From: Ypsolopha sequella
Lineage: Eukaryota > Arthropoda > Insecta > Lepidoptera > Ypsolophidae
Direction of reading: 5' to 3'
DNA: 64,000 bases
Assembly (NCBI GenBank): GCA_934047225.1
Contig: OW203986.1
Coordinates: 19,595,221 to 19,659,220 of the forward strand
The notes beneath the pieces were generated by a model, which was given only the letters and a program-made list of their open reading frames with translations, had not been told where the DNA came from and ran no database searches. This document shows positions 46,261-56,906 of this stretch, piece after piece. How positions within the stretch are numbered: position 1 is the first letter of the stretch; every line of letters begins with the position of its first letter. The position numbers were made by a program, and so were the translations under genes.

Positions 46261-47870
46261 CTATTTACATAACAAACACAATGCTACCCTTGTAAAGTCA
46301 GTAAGCGAACAGTAGAAAACGTCAATATCAGTCTCCTGAGCAATTTTATTTAAAAATCGGATAGTTTTCGTAACCGGTGCCTCCTTCAGCATATTTGTCC
46401 GCACGACAGGCTCATAGAACAGCTTGTGGGTTCTTGCTCTTTGGTAATTATTCGGCACAAACAGCCCTATCGACAGTTACACCTGTGGATTGTCTTGTTT
46501 TCCACGAATAAGTTTGAAGAAATAGACTACTAGCGCCAGGTTTCTTCTCACTTCAAGCTTACTGTATCCTACCATACCCAAAATAAATATGGTTGGATAC
46601 ATAAGTGGAAAAAAAGGGTAAACTCCATATAATTTAAAATACAAAAACCTTATAAATTTATTTAAAATTTTCTCCAGCATGTCGCTATATTTAGCTTCAT
46701 GCGGATTCAAAATAACTGCACTCATTTCAAGTTGGCTCCGAACAAGAGCATTAAAAAGGTCTTTTACAGCCTCTATATTTTTAAAACACTGAGCCTGCCG
46801 CAAAATAAATCCTAACTTTTTAAAGGCTTTCTTACACAAGTCTTCGATGTGATTACGAAAGTTTAAATCATGCGTCATGCGGACCCCAAGATCGCGTACC
46901 TCCGATATGCGAGGCATTGCTGTCCCGTCTACTTCGTAAAAATAGTAACGTGGTGTATGCAAGCGGGTATACGTCATTATCGCACACTACGATACGTTGA
47001 AAACAGCTTATTCCTACGACTCCACTCCATGACACGATCTATGTCTCGCTGCAATGCCGCGCAATCTGCGTCATCCTTAACGGTGCAAAGCAACTTGAGG
47101 TCGTCCGCGGATAACAAGCAGACGGCATCCTTGACCACGTTTGGAAGGTCATTTATCATTATACTGAATTCAAGAGGTCCGAGGTTACTTCCTTGACTAA
47201 CACCCAAATATGTGCAATACGTATTTGAAGCATGTCCAGCATAATGCACGTACTGGCGCCTGTTTCTCAAGTAGCTACTAAAGAACTCAAGAAGGCGTGG
47301 AGTGAAGCCGACGCCAGCAAATTTCTCAAGAAGCACGTGATTATCGACAGTACCGAACGCCTTCCTGAAATCAAAGTAAGCAGCGTCGACCTGCCCCCTC
47401 GCGTCCAGTGACGGCACTACGTGCGACATGAAGCACAGTAAGTTAGTGGTGGTGCTGCGGCTCGGTCTAAACCCATGTTGCGCGTCCGAGAGTTGAGAGC
47501 GCATCTGTAAGTAAATTGACCTCTGCAGACTAGACTCGAAGATCTTCGCGAACGTTGACAGTATCCCCACCGGCCTGAAATCACCCACGTCTGACCTCGA
47601 GCCGCCTTTTAGCACTGGTATGACTTTTGTGATCTTCCATGCATCGGGATAAGCGCATGCTGAAAGACATAAATTAAAAATATGCAGCAACGGCTCATCT
47701 AGTACCCTGCGAGCATCCTTTACCAGATAGTGTGGTATCCCATCAGGTCCAGCGGAGCGCTTGGGCTTGAGGCGAGTGAGCGCGTGACGCACATCTTCCA
47801 GCGTGAGCTGCGGCACATGCACTCGCGCGCCTCCTCCTCCGCCGTCCGCCACCCGCGCCGCCGTTAACCA
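46261..47870 (-). pseudogene. Jockey-like LINE, 5'-truncated and decayed reverse transcriptase
   Basis: Frame 1 (47852-46977) encodes LKPKRSAGPDGIPHYLVKDA, FRPVGILSTFAKIFESSLQR, QHGFRPSRSTT, DFRKAFGTVD and VSQGSNLGPLEFSIMINDLP. After a frameshift, 46977-46477 gives the thumb (SEVRDLGVRMTHDLNF) and 46458-46261 the C-terminus. The catalytic boxes are damaged: the expected F/YADD reads SADD, and KAFD reads KAFG. No endonuclease domain is left; the 5' end stops near 47870. The RT order and C-terminal region fit jockey-type elements. Confidence 0.85.
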
Positions 47871-47959
47871 AGCTTCGGATTTTATTTCGATCGGGCAACG
47901 TATAACAAATCAAGTTTTGAACCGCAAATAAATCTGCAAAAAGGATGTACTTATCTAAA

Positions 47960-48060
47960 ATAAATATATATTTTCAGACAAATACGTATCGCAGCGGCGG
48001 CGGCGCGCGACGTCAGCGCGCAACGGACGTCGCACGGGAGACGACGCACAGCAACTTGTC
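47960..48060. other. Short CpG-rich block
   Basis: CAGCGGCGGCGGCGCGCGAC and neighbouring sequence are dense in CpG next to the truncated LINE 5' end. No feature is recognised. It may be a remnant of an element or a regulatory island. Confidence 0.3.
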
Positions 48061-48069
48061 TTGTCTCTT

Positions 48070-49640
48070 TTTCGCTCGCGATAATTATGACTTTCACGTA
48101 TCAATGTGACATTGCAATACTACGCAATTGACTGAAGTCATTTATGTTGTGTGCCGTTTTAGAAGTTCGATTCTTGCGTTGGTAACCTATCTACACTTTC
48201 TTCTAATATCGTTGGTCTAAAGGCACAATGTTTGTTGCAGGTACACATTTACTCGTTGTTTTTTATCATATTTTCAACTCTTTCCCACTTGCAAATCTTA
48301 ACTCTTACTAGATTTAGCAGAAATGCCTCTATTCTGGTCACACTAGGCCTTCAGGCGGGCCGGCAGTCGGGGCCTCAAGCTTGGGCCTCGAGCCTGACCT
48401 CGTTCACGAGATGTATACCCTGACATGGTTCCGCTATCTGAAGCCGCGATCAACTGGAACCGGATACCAATCAATTGAATTTTGGCGCCGCTCACTCGAG
48501 TGTTCAATAGAGACCCTTCTTAAAACATTGTGATCGTATCGCTTGACGGCGAATCAGGAAGTGCCATTGAGTCTTGGATGCAGGGAAACTAAACTTTGAT
48601 TTGAATACGGTTTTGACTCTGGACTAGAGACTTCGCAAATGACAGAGCGTAGAAGGGACGACATCCATCTTAATAAACTGTCGGCATACAGTAGGTAACC
48701 CTATATTATTGAGTAACAAGTTGTGACCAATTTGTAGTGATGTAGAAAACAAAATTCCTTCAAATTAAACAGGGTTGGCTTGCGCAATCTGGAGCATTTT
48801 GAGCAGTCAGCAAAAATGTCACATTTTTTCTAATAAAAAAATTAAGTGCTCTATTGAACATAGTAGGGCCCTGCTTGTTACTTAAACATGTAATGTTTTT
48901 ATCAGAAAAATTAAAAGACGTTCCAGGTTGTGCTTAGCAGATACTGTTTATTTTGTTTTGATGTAGTTTTTTTTTCCTGCTCTACTACAAATTAGTCACA
49001 TCTTACTCGATGGCATAGGGTTACCGATTGTACGCTGACAGTCTATAATATTCATGACTCTTTTAACAGTTCCGTAGGTATTTTTGTCTCGGAAAAGCTG
49101 AAGGTATTTAATTTTACTTACATGCCACTTGCTGAATGATGAAGGAAAACAAGTCCAACGTAAATTTGCTCGATATCTATATAAAAAAATGTATGGGTAT
49201 TATCCATACTTATTCCCATCCTGCTGCGACTAAAGCTAGCGCTATTAGTGCACTATTATCTGCTGTTATACAACCGAGTGGACGACCCCGCTGCCCTCGC
49301 GGGCTGCGCGCTGGCGGCACCGGACAGGTACGCGATGTTGCGGTCACGCTTGCTCTTTGCGACGGGTGTGGTACGCACATAGCATGCTCGTTTTGCGCCC
49401 ACCTTCCACGCGTGTACCCTGTTAAATCTGCTCCTCAATAAATACCCAGAAATTGACATTTTTAATATTAGTTTATCAAAATTTGTTCTTCTTGTTAGAA
49501 TTTTTTTAAGCATTTAGTTTCATAAGTGTTAAAATTGTGTTAAAACCTGTGTTAAAATTTGTTAATGTGTTAATAACTTAGCTTACGAGTTGGTGAAATT
49601 CACTGTTAGTAGGCTAAGGTTCTAAAGTATAATAAACCTG
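48070..49640. other. Gene-free stretch with two GC-rich patches
   Basis: 48335-48480 and 49265-49430 are GC-rich with short open frames that resemble no known protein. The second patch is followed by repeat tail sequence (49640-49735) and probably belongs to a retroposed element. Confidence 0.35.
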
Positions 49641-49860
49641 TATACCCTAAAAAGCGTGTATTTGTGCCCAAAAAACGGACGACGGGCTCACCAACCATTA
49701 CGTTGGGACGTAATAATCGTCGGTGAAACCTATACACATAGATTATTTAATTACTTATATTACATTGAAACTGACCTGTAATACGTGTATTTGTTATACC
49801 TACATTACATAAATAAATATATTTCATTTCATTTCAATATATTTCATATTTCATTTCGAG
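49640..49860 (+). repeat. Lepidopteran repeat tail
   Basis: CGGGCTCACCAACCATTACG, GGACGTAATAATCGTCGG and TTCATTTCATTTCAATATA are a familiar 3' repeat end; the first part matches 3360-3410. Confidence 0.55.
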
Positions 49861-49989
49861 AGTCCAGACCAGACAGACCAGACGGCAGCATCACCCTAGA
49901 CTATACTTAGTCTATGGCATTACCTACCTTGGAAGCGGTGGCAGGTGTCAATCGGGGAAATGACCCGCTTTGCATCGTCTCGCTAAACA

Positions 49990-50190
49990 TTTAAACACTT
50001 TTAAATCAAGTGCTTACTCTAATTTCAATATATTTCCGGCTTTTGGAGTAGAAACCTTAGGGGCCGTGGGGTCCAGCCGCGAAGCAGATGTTCAAGGAAA
50101 TATCTTCGCGACTATGAGGGATGATTCCAGCCTTTTGGGGACCCTGCCGATCGACGGCGGTGATTTGGAAAAAAATATTTTATACGGTTT
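49990..50190 (+). pseudogene. C-terminal fragment of a lepidopteran LINE ORF
   Basis: An open frame reads NIFPAFGVETLGAVGSS, then GTLPIDGGDLEK. I associate this block (F-x-VETLG...MGTLP) with the end of polymerase ORFs of common lepidopteran non-LTR elements. About 60 codons remain. Confidence 0.45.
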
Positions 50191-50761
50191 AATTTTTAGT
50201 TAGGTATAATTTTATTTTATGTTATTTAAGTTCAATATTTCCTGTAATTAATTAAAAATACAAAACATTTCTACTTATCAAAGAAATCATTTTCCCACTA
50301 CGTGGAGGCGTATTATTCAAAGTTCTATCCTCAACACATGTCACATGACTTTTTTTAAGTATCGCACCATATTTGGTTGATTTTTAAACCAAACACAGTG
50401 CAATACTGAAATTAACGGAACGTAATAAAAATCTAACTTGATTTTTAATTATAATCAACTTCAATCAATCTATAATGCCGATAAAAAAATTATACTCCTA
50501 AAGTTTATGTAATCTTGACATGCATACACTTTTATTTTAGGGATCCCTCCAAAACGGAAATTATAAGAGGATATAGGGCTTTTTCCAAATAATAAAATAT
50601 TCAGATTTTCTGTTTTTGATAAAGCTTTTAACTTTCTACAACAAACTAACGCGTCTATAAAGTTTCGGAAACACTATATCCTTGCAATAAAATGAGTAAA
50701 GTAAAAAAGCAAATTCACAGGACAAATGATTAATACTCAATTGCTCATAAAAACTTTTGAT

Positions 50762-50995
50762 TTACCACAGACTAGCGGTTGCCCGCGACTTCGTCCGCGT
50801 GGAAGAAGATAATGCGGCTACCCAATCTCTTGGGAATGCCGCAAATAAAACGTATCCCGGTTTTTCGTTTGGATAATAAGTTACCGAACAGTTATCTCCC
50901 TTCTTTCTTTCTTTGTAATCCATGTCCCACTGCTGAGGATCGTACAGTGGTAACCACATCAAAACCCGTTCAGTAGTTTTTGCATGATGCATGAA
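50762..50995 (+). repeat. RTE-type LINE 3' UTR fragment
   Basis: CACAGACTAGCGGTTGCCCG, CGACTTCGTCCGCGTGGAAG and ATCAAAACCCGTTCAGTAGT form the 3' region of RTE elements found throughout Lepidoptera. A second repeat phrase (CCCACTGCTGAGGATCGTAC) is embedded at 50925-50945. Confidence 0.75.
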
Positions 50996-51373
50996 ATTCC
51001 GACAATAACTGCGATTTTTTGTATGATTATCCTAATCCGCTATTTTTTTAGAATATCATCAATGTACAGACGTACACAGCTCTTTTCTTTTACAATTTTT
51101 TGATGGAATTTAATAACAATACATAGCTTTACAATTTTCAGTTATCATAGTATTATGATAAACGAAAATTGTCCGTTTCATCAAAGAAGGTATTACCATC
51201 TGTTGTACAATTGCTGCAACTAAATTCGCATTAAAACGTTTTATTTACCAAAATACATGACGCTATTTAAACGCAATAATTAAATAATTATTTACCAGCG
51301 CCACCTGTTCATTTTTTATGTAGGTACTAAAATTTTATACTCTACATAATTCTAACCAAAGTTTTCTTGTTTT

Positions 51374-51398
51374 TAGGGATTCGTAGTGCCTACAAGGT
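51374..51398 (+). repeat. Left remnant of the dispersed repeat hit by the gypsy element
   Basis: TTTTAGGGATTCGTAGTGCC corresponds to the start of the CGACTCGCACTTGG family (as at 9410) and continues at 60012 after removing the gypsy element and one AGGT. Confidence 0.7.
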
Positions 51399-51573
51399 TG
51401 TAGCATTGCGACATGCACTTTCGTGCGTCATTAAAGTTACGCTTAGTCAGTAAGTTAGAATTAAGGTATTTTTGTACTAATTAAATATATTCATTCATTA
51501 TACGACCATCAACCAAACAACATGTTTCCTTTAACTTGTTCCTGACATCAGTACACCTACACGTATCCCCACA
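51399..51573 (+). repeat. 5' LTR of the gypsy element
   Basis: From TGTAGCATTGCGACATGC to CGTATCCCCACA, 175 bp, no difference seen from the 3' LTR. Confidence 0.95.
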
Positions 51574-51588
51574 TGGCGACCCTCAGCC
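51574..51588 (+). other. Primer-binding site of the gypsy element
   Basis: TGGCGACCCTCAGCC starts directly after the LTR. Its first eight bases, TGGCGACC, complement the 3' end of an insect tRNA-Arg (...GGTCGCCA), a primer known for mdg1/412-type elements. Later bases match less well. Confidence 0.6.
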
Positions 51589-51686
51589 ACAAGAACCTAA
51601 GGACTTCGTTATAAACAGGAAGATCGAAACGAACATGAAATTGAAGAAGCCACTTTGACGAAGCCACTTTAAAGAAGAAGACACAT

Positions 51687-51709
51687 AGAATCAGAATCAG
51701 AATCAGAAC
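51687..51709 (-). repeat. 3' hexanucleotide tail (GATTCT)n of the CR1-like element
   Basis: The + strand shows AGAATC three times plus AGAAC. On the element strand this reads GTTCT-GATTCT-GATTCT-GATTCT right after AATAAAT. CR1-like elements end in such short repeats (established knowledge). Confidence 0.85.
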
Positions 51710-52106
51710 ATTTATTTGTACTTAAACCAGTATGGTACACAAATCAGTAGTAGTATAATAATAATTAACGAAGAAGTAACACTAAAAAGAACAATAAAAT
51801 TGACAAAATAAATAAAATAACACAGTAAAATCTTAAAGAATTAACATGTCACTAGTGCATTATATCAAACATTCAATTAGGAAAATAGTTGTTACAAGAA
51901 AATGGTAAAATTAGGTAGGTATAAACAAGCAATGAAAAAAGAGACTTAAATAACATATATTACTATTATTAATTATACAATGATGTCCATGTGAGTTTGA
52001 ATTTAAATGTCAATAGGTTAAATGAAAATATACCATTATAAATTATATAATGATGTGTATGCAAATTAAATTAATATTCTAAATGTAAATATGTTAAATA
52101 ATAATG

Positions 52107-54983
52107 TCAATCTTTGAAAAATTCATTTAATTCGTAGTACGGTTTCTGAAGCAAGTAAGTTTTTAATTTGTTTTGAAAAATACTAAGGTTGGCACTCTGT
52201 TTTATAATTTTGTCTAGTTTATTAAAAACTTTAATTCCCGTATATACCAAATTCCTTTTAAATGTGTCATAACTAGGTGCAGGTCCTCGTAACTGGTCGT
52301 TATGTCTTAGCTGATATTTTTGATTCACACCAACGGTTTTATGATCGCTACGATTTTTAAATGTATAACTTGAAATTAAATATATATATAAAGAAACAAC
52401 TGTTAAGATACCGTGCTTGATGAATAGAGGTTTACAATGATCACGATATCTAGCACCGTCAATAATTCGAACTGCTTTTTTTTGTAAGATTAATATAGAT
52501 TTAATATCGACACAATTCCCCCAAACCTCTAGACCGTATCTTAATATGCTTTCAAAATATGCAAAGTAAACCATCTTCAACGTCTCTTGGTTCGAGATTT
52601 TTTTTAGGTTTTTTAGTGAATAGCATGCACTTGCTAGCCTTTTCTTGACATTTGTTGTATGAGGATTCCAGTTGAGTAGTGGATCCAAATTAATACCTAA
52701 AAATGTTGTAACTAGGGTTCTAGCAATAGGCAAGTTAAAATCAAATTCAGGACTATTTGTGTGTCGTTTAAAAGTAATATAAAAACTCTTATTATTATTC
52801 ATTTTTAGTTTGTTGGCATTAAACCAATGATTCAAGCTGACCCAACAATTTTTTGCCTTGCTTTGAAGTTCTCCATATGAAGGTGCAGTTAACACTATAC
52901 TTGTATCGTCTGCATATAGATAGGCTGTACCCTCTTCAATACATCGTGGCAGATCGTTAATAAAAATTATAAATAAAAGAGGTCCCAGAACTGATCCCTG
53001 TGGTACGCCTCTTTCTAAGATTTTTTCTTCAGACTCCTCTGAAATTTCATTGTTAGGTATCTGTACAAATTGCCTACGATTTGATAAATACGATTTGAAT
53101 AAGCTTAAGGCTGAACCTCTTACTCCGTAAAACTCCAACTTTTCTATTAGAATATCGTGATCAACACAGTCGAAAGCCTTTGTAAGATCACAGAAAATTC
53201 CTACACATTTTTGCTTGTTATTCAATGCTTCTACGATTTCGGATACTAACTTACACACAGCAACAGTGGTATTAGAGTTACTGCGGAAGCCATACTGATG
53301 AGATGAAAGGTGGCCGTTAGCGTTAAGATGTGATTCTAGTCTACAATATAAACATGTTTCTAAAATCTTCGCTAGTACCGATAGGAGCGAAATAGGTCTG
53401 TATTTGTCTACTTCGTTTGTATTTCCTTTTTTATGTACCGGAATCACCTTGGCACGTTTCAGGGCTGTGGGAAATGTTTCCTCTATGATACATGCGTTAA
53501 ATATATGCTCCAGTGGTCTTGCTAAAATATCTATATTATTCTTAAGTAATTTAGTGTTTATACCATCTGGGCCACATGAGTTAGTGTTCTTCATATTGGC
53601 CACTATGTTTATTAATTCGGTTACCGTTACTGGTCGAATAAACATTGAGCGATCGTTATTAATATTTTTCTGTAATAGTAATCTTTTGTAATCGTTACTA
53701 TCAATACTTTGGTCGATTTCAATATTGCCTGCATTTATGAAAAAGTTATTAAAAATATTACTGATATCTTTTGAGTTTGTTATTAATTTATTATTATGCC
53801 TAATGACTAGTTTTGATGACAGCTTTTTTTTAATTTTCCCTGTATTATCATATACAATTTGCCAGACCGCTTTTGACTTGCATTTTGAATTTCTAATAAA
53901 TCTTTTAACGTGTAAAGACTTTGCTGTAATAAGAGTTTTTTTCAGGACACCATTAAATTTTTTGAAATATTGATCTTTTGAAATATCAAAACCATTTTGC
54001 CGCAGATCAAGCAATAATTTTCTTTTTTTCTTACATGATATTTTGATACCTTTAGTAAGCCAATTATTATGTTTTACCTTAATAGCAACTTTTTTTAATG
54101 GAAAGTACCTTTCAAAAATCTGGTTATAAATTTCATAGAATATGTTCAGTTTACTTTCACACCCAGTTGCATCATAAACTCTTGACCAGTCTATATTAAA
54201 AAGTTCCTGTCTAAAAGAAGACATTGCATTTTGTGAAAAAATTCTTGTTATTTTAAATTGTTTAGCCTGTTTTATTTCCATATCAGCATAAGGTAGAATT
54301 ATTAACTGTGCATCATGATCCGAAAACGAGCATGGTATTACTTCCGCAGACACGTAATCACAGTCGGTTATTATGTTATCTAAAGTAGCTGCAGTATTTT
54401 TCGTTATTCTAGTTGCCGTGTGTATGGTTGGCCGCAAATTATGTTCTAAGAGTATTTGCAGAAAATCTTGTGTTGTTCTATTATTGTTCTTAATATCAAT
54501 GTTAAAATCACCATTTATAATAATGTGTGGATTCTTGCAGGAAGTCAAAAACCCTCTTAATTTTTCCAAAAACAATTTAACGTTAATAAGTTTGGTGTTA
54601 TCTCCGTTGAAATAAATTGTGATAATTGTAGTCTTTCGCCCATGCGGTAGAGAAATTGTTATTGCACAGACTTCAAATAGTTTTTCTGAGTGGTATGTGT
54701 CAACGTTTATGGCTTTTACCTTAGATATAAGTTCATTCTTAACAAAGATTATGATACCACCACCCTCCGACTCTACTCTAGCGATTTGAGATGCAATTGT
54801 ATAGCCGGGCAATATTAAAACCTCGTGTTCATTTGGCTCAAGCCAAGTTTCTGTTATACAAATTACTGAAGGTTTATGTTTAAGGTCTAATTCTACAAAA
54901 GCTTCAAGGCTCAGCATCTTATTTCTTAAGCGGTTAATATTTAGGTGCAGCACTGAAAAGTTACTACTTACGGTTTTTTCCAT
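52107..54983 (-). CDS. CR1-like ORF2: APE endonuclease and reverse transcriptase
   Basis: This protein of 958 residues is uninterrupted. The N-terminal ~230 residues are an apurinic-type endonuclease: HLNINRLRNK, ICITETWL (catalytic Glu), INGDFNIDI and CSFSDHDAQL (the SDH motif). The reverse transcriptase follows at roughly 440-760: KKGNTNEVDKYRPISLLSVL, HQYGFRSNSNT, FCDLTKAFDCVDH (first Asp), RGVPQGSVLGPLLFIIFIND and LYADDTSIV (catalytic YADD). The remaining ~200 residues are the thumb and C-terminus (FKNRSDHKT). It nicks target DNA and primes cDNA synthesis on the element RNA. The ATG at 54983 lies inside the end of ORF1, in another frame. All visible catalytic residues are present. Confidence 0.93.
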   Translation of the reverse strand: MEKTVSSNFSVLHLNINRLRNKMLSLEAFVELDLKHKPSVICITETWLEPNEHEVLILPGYTIASQIARVESEGGGIIIFVKNELISKVKAINVDTYHSEKLFEVCAITISLPHGRKTTIITIYFNGDNTKLINVKLFLEKLRGFLTSCKNPHIIINGDFNIDIKNNNRTTQDFLQILLEHNLRPTIHTATRITKNTAATLDNIITDCDYVSAEVIPCSFSDHDAQLIILPYADMEIKQAKQFKITRIFSQNAMSSFRQELFNIDWSRVYDATGCESKLNIFYEIYNQIFERYFPLKKVAIKVKHNNWLTKGIKISCKKKRKLLLDLRQNGFDISKDQYFKKFNGVLKKTLITAKSLHVKRFIRNSKCKSKAVWQIVYDNTGKIKKKLSSKLVIRHNNKLITNSKDISNIFNNFFINAGNIEIDQSIDSNDYKRLLLQKNINNDRSMFIRPVTVTELINIVANMKNTNSCGPDGINTKLLKNNIDILARPLEHIFNACIIEETFPTALKRAKVIPVHKKGNTNEVDKYRPISLLSVLAKILETCLYCRLESHLNANGHLSSHQYGFRSNSNTTVAVCKLVSEIVEALNNKQKCVGIFCDLTKAFDCVDHDILIEKLEFYGVRGSALSLFKSYLSNRRQFVQIPNNEISEESEEKILERGVPQGSVLGPLLFIIFINDLPRCIEEGTAYLYADDTSIVLTAPSYGELQSKAKNCWVSLNHWFNANKLKMNNNKSFYITFKRHTNSPEFDFNLPIARTLVTTFLGINLDPLLNWNPHTTNVKKRLASACYSLKNLKKISNQETLKMVYFAYFESILRYGLEVWGNCVDIKSILILQKKAVRIIDGARYRDHCKPLFIKHGILTVVSLYIYLISSYTFKNRSDHKTVGVNQKYQLRHNDQLRGPAPSYDTFKRNLVYTGIKVFNKLDKIIKQSANLSIFQNKLKTYLLQKPYYELNEFFKD

Positions 54984-56338
54984 AAAAAATTCAGACCGTT
55001 GTAAAAATTTTCATTAATAACCTTAAGAGATTGATTGAGGGATCGTGCAACCTTAAATTTTCCGCTTTGTTTTAATTTATAACCGTTTGCTTGGAAATCT
55101 TTAGTTTCTAACATATCATCTATATTCTGAAAGTGAACATGCTTAAATAATGTACATGTCTTATCTAATCTTAAATTTAGTGTGCATGCAAAGCTATTAA
55201 ATGCTTCTGAATGTTTTGAAATGCTGCATGGTATATTACAGACAATGACATTTGTGTGAGCAAGGTTTCTTAAAGTATCATTAATTAGTTTACTAACAAA
55301 GTCTATAGTGTTATAACCATAATCACTACCTCCGCACATTATGATAACACAGTCTTTGTGAGTGAAGTGCTTGGTTTTCACTTCTATGTTTTCCATAATT
55401 CGTTCCGTTGTTCCGAGATGTATAACGTCAGTCATAAAATTGTAGTCATTTTTTCTGATTTTCGATAATATGAAAGCTAATTCAGTACCATGTAGATCTG
55501 ATAGCATTAGAAGTTGGGGTTTGTTTTCATTATTGTTAGCTTTTGTAGCTTTCGTTACACCTCCGCTGGGATTATCAGCATCAATTGTGTTCTTAGCATG
55601 TTTATCGTCATTCTGTGATTTTTTAAGCTGTGTTTGAATGCATTGTACTTTTTTCTGTAATAATCTTATTGTTTGTTGAAATTTACTGAGCGTTATTTCT
55701 TTAGATTTAAGTTCATTGAGCTTGATAAGTATATCGTGTTTTTCTTTTATTATTCTACTTAAACGTTGAGACATCTTGGCAATTTTCTTCTTCAGTTCTG
55801 AGCATTGGACTTCAGATTTATTACTCGTTTGATCTTCTATTTCCTGTAATTGATTTTGTGATTGGTTCGCTATAGTTTCACATAATCTTAAGTTCTCATT
55901 TTCCAGGTCTTGAATTCTTATAGTAAGCGCAAAGATCTCACTTTCCCTTTTTTCAATTTTTCTTTTCAGAGGAGTAATTATTTCCATACTTTCATCCTCG
56001 GTAGATTCTATGTTTTGATGTAAAGATGAAGTACATTGTCTAGAGCAATCAAAAAGTTGTAATTGAGTATGCGTTTTTTTTTCCTTTTCTTGTTTTAGTT
56101 GTCTCTCTAGATCATTTTTTTCTCGTTCTACTATATTGAAATTATTTATATCTACAGCTTCTTTTGTCTTTTGTTCCTTAATTTGTTCTTTTTGTTTTGA
56201 TATTTCCTGTTTTAAAAGTTTTATTTTCTTATCAGCATCCCTTATTCTTTGTAAGCATTCTTTATGGTTATGCACTGTCTCATCGTCACTGGCAGTGCTT
56301 CTTTTGTCTAATTGTGATTTTAGCAACCTTCTTTGCAT
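54968..56338 (-). CDS. CR1-like ORF1: coiled-coil protein with SGNH-hydrolase-like domain
   Basis: This protein has 456 residues. About the first 265 are charged and heptad-rich (for example DADKKIKLLKQEISKQKEQ), a long coiled coil likely to make multimers on the element RNA. From ~275 on, the pattern resembles the SGNH/esterase domain of CR1-type ORF1 proteins: LLMLSDLHGTELA (block I), VIIMCGGSDYGYN (block III) and THTNVIVCNIP-type strands, here AHTNVIVCNIPCS. The GDS nucleophile serine reads SDL and no clear C-terminal D-x-x-H pair is seen, so it may be a non-catalytic fold. Starts at ATG 56338 after a 5' UTR and ends TAA at 54968, overlapping the ORF2 start by 16 nt. Confidence 0.8.
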   Translation of the reverse strand: MQRRLLKSQLDKRSTASDDETVHNHKECLQRIRDADKKIKLLKQEISKQKEQIKEQKTKEAVDINNFNIVEREKNDLERQLKQEKEKKTHTQLQLFDCSRQCTSSLHQNIESTEDESMEIITPLKRKIEKRESEIFALTIRIQDLENENLRLCETIANQSQNQLQEIEDQTSNKSEVQCSELKKKIAKMSQRLSRIIKEKHDILIKLNELKSKEITLSKFQQTIRLLQKKVQCIQTQLKKSQNDDKHAKNTIDADNPSGGVTKATKANNNENKPQLLMLSDLHGTELAFILSKIRKNDYNFMTDVIHLGTTERIMENIEVKTKHFTHKDCVIIMCGGSDYGYNTIDFVSKLINDTLRNLAHTNVIVCNIPCSISKHSEAFNSFACTLNLRLDKTCTLFKHVHFQNIDDMLETKDFQANGYKLKQSGKFKVARSLNQSLKVINENFYNGLNFLWKKP

Positions 56339-56906
56339 GATTGGTTACTAGAAGTATTGTTTAAAGTTGACTGAGCGGCTGTACAATGTTAATGCGTAAA
56401 AGGGTTTGATCAAAGTTAGACCAATTGAAAAACTTTGTGGAATGTAACGTTAAAGGAAAAATTCTGAACGCTTCCTATTCCAAAACTCAAACGTCAAAGT
56501 AATCAGCTGTTCTGTGAAAATGTTTGTCAGCAGGTTATAATTACTTTTTAATTGTTTTGTGCCGTAATTGGATGTTCAAAGTGGCCAAAATTTGAAATTT
56601 CACCGTTATGTGATAAGTATAGATGTTTTTCTGGCGTTTTTGATGAATATCCAGCTATTTTAGGCACTGTTTGTGTCCTACCTTGTAATCCCAGGTTATG
56701 TTTATCGTTTCACTGGTAAGTATTGTATTATATTACACTATTTAGGCACTTTTCTTAATATTTACTTGGAGAGTATCAACAAGGGTGTTGTTTACGCACT
56801 AGTTCATAGCCACTATCACCGTAGCATGGCTGACAATCAAGTAATCATAAATCAAACAACTAACATAGCTGACATCACCAATTATAAGAAGAACTTATAA
56901 GAAGAC

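Larger units (their letters stand above)
51683..56898 (-). mobile_element. CR1-like non-LTR retrotransposon, apparently full length with two intact ORFs
   Basis: The 5.2-kb element lies antisense inside the gypsy leader. It is flanked by an 8-bp duplication AAGAAGAC (51675-51682 and 56899-56906). On its own strand it has a ~560-bp 5' UTR, ORF1 (456 aa), ORF2 (958 aa) overlapping by 16 nt, a ~400-bp 3' UTR and a tail of GATTCT repeats instead of poly(A). Short tandem tails of this kind, an APE-type endonuclease and an ORF1 with a hydrolase-like domain point to the CR1/L2 group. Both ORFs lack stops or frameshifts, so it may be recently active. Confidence 0.88.

Noticed and set aside
53404..53973. 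Several + strand ORFs opposite the LINE polymerase
   Set aside because: They are shadows of the CR1-like ORF2 on the other strand.
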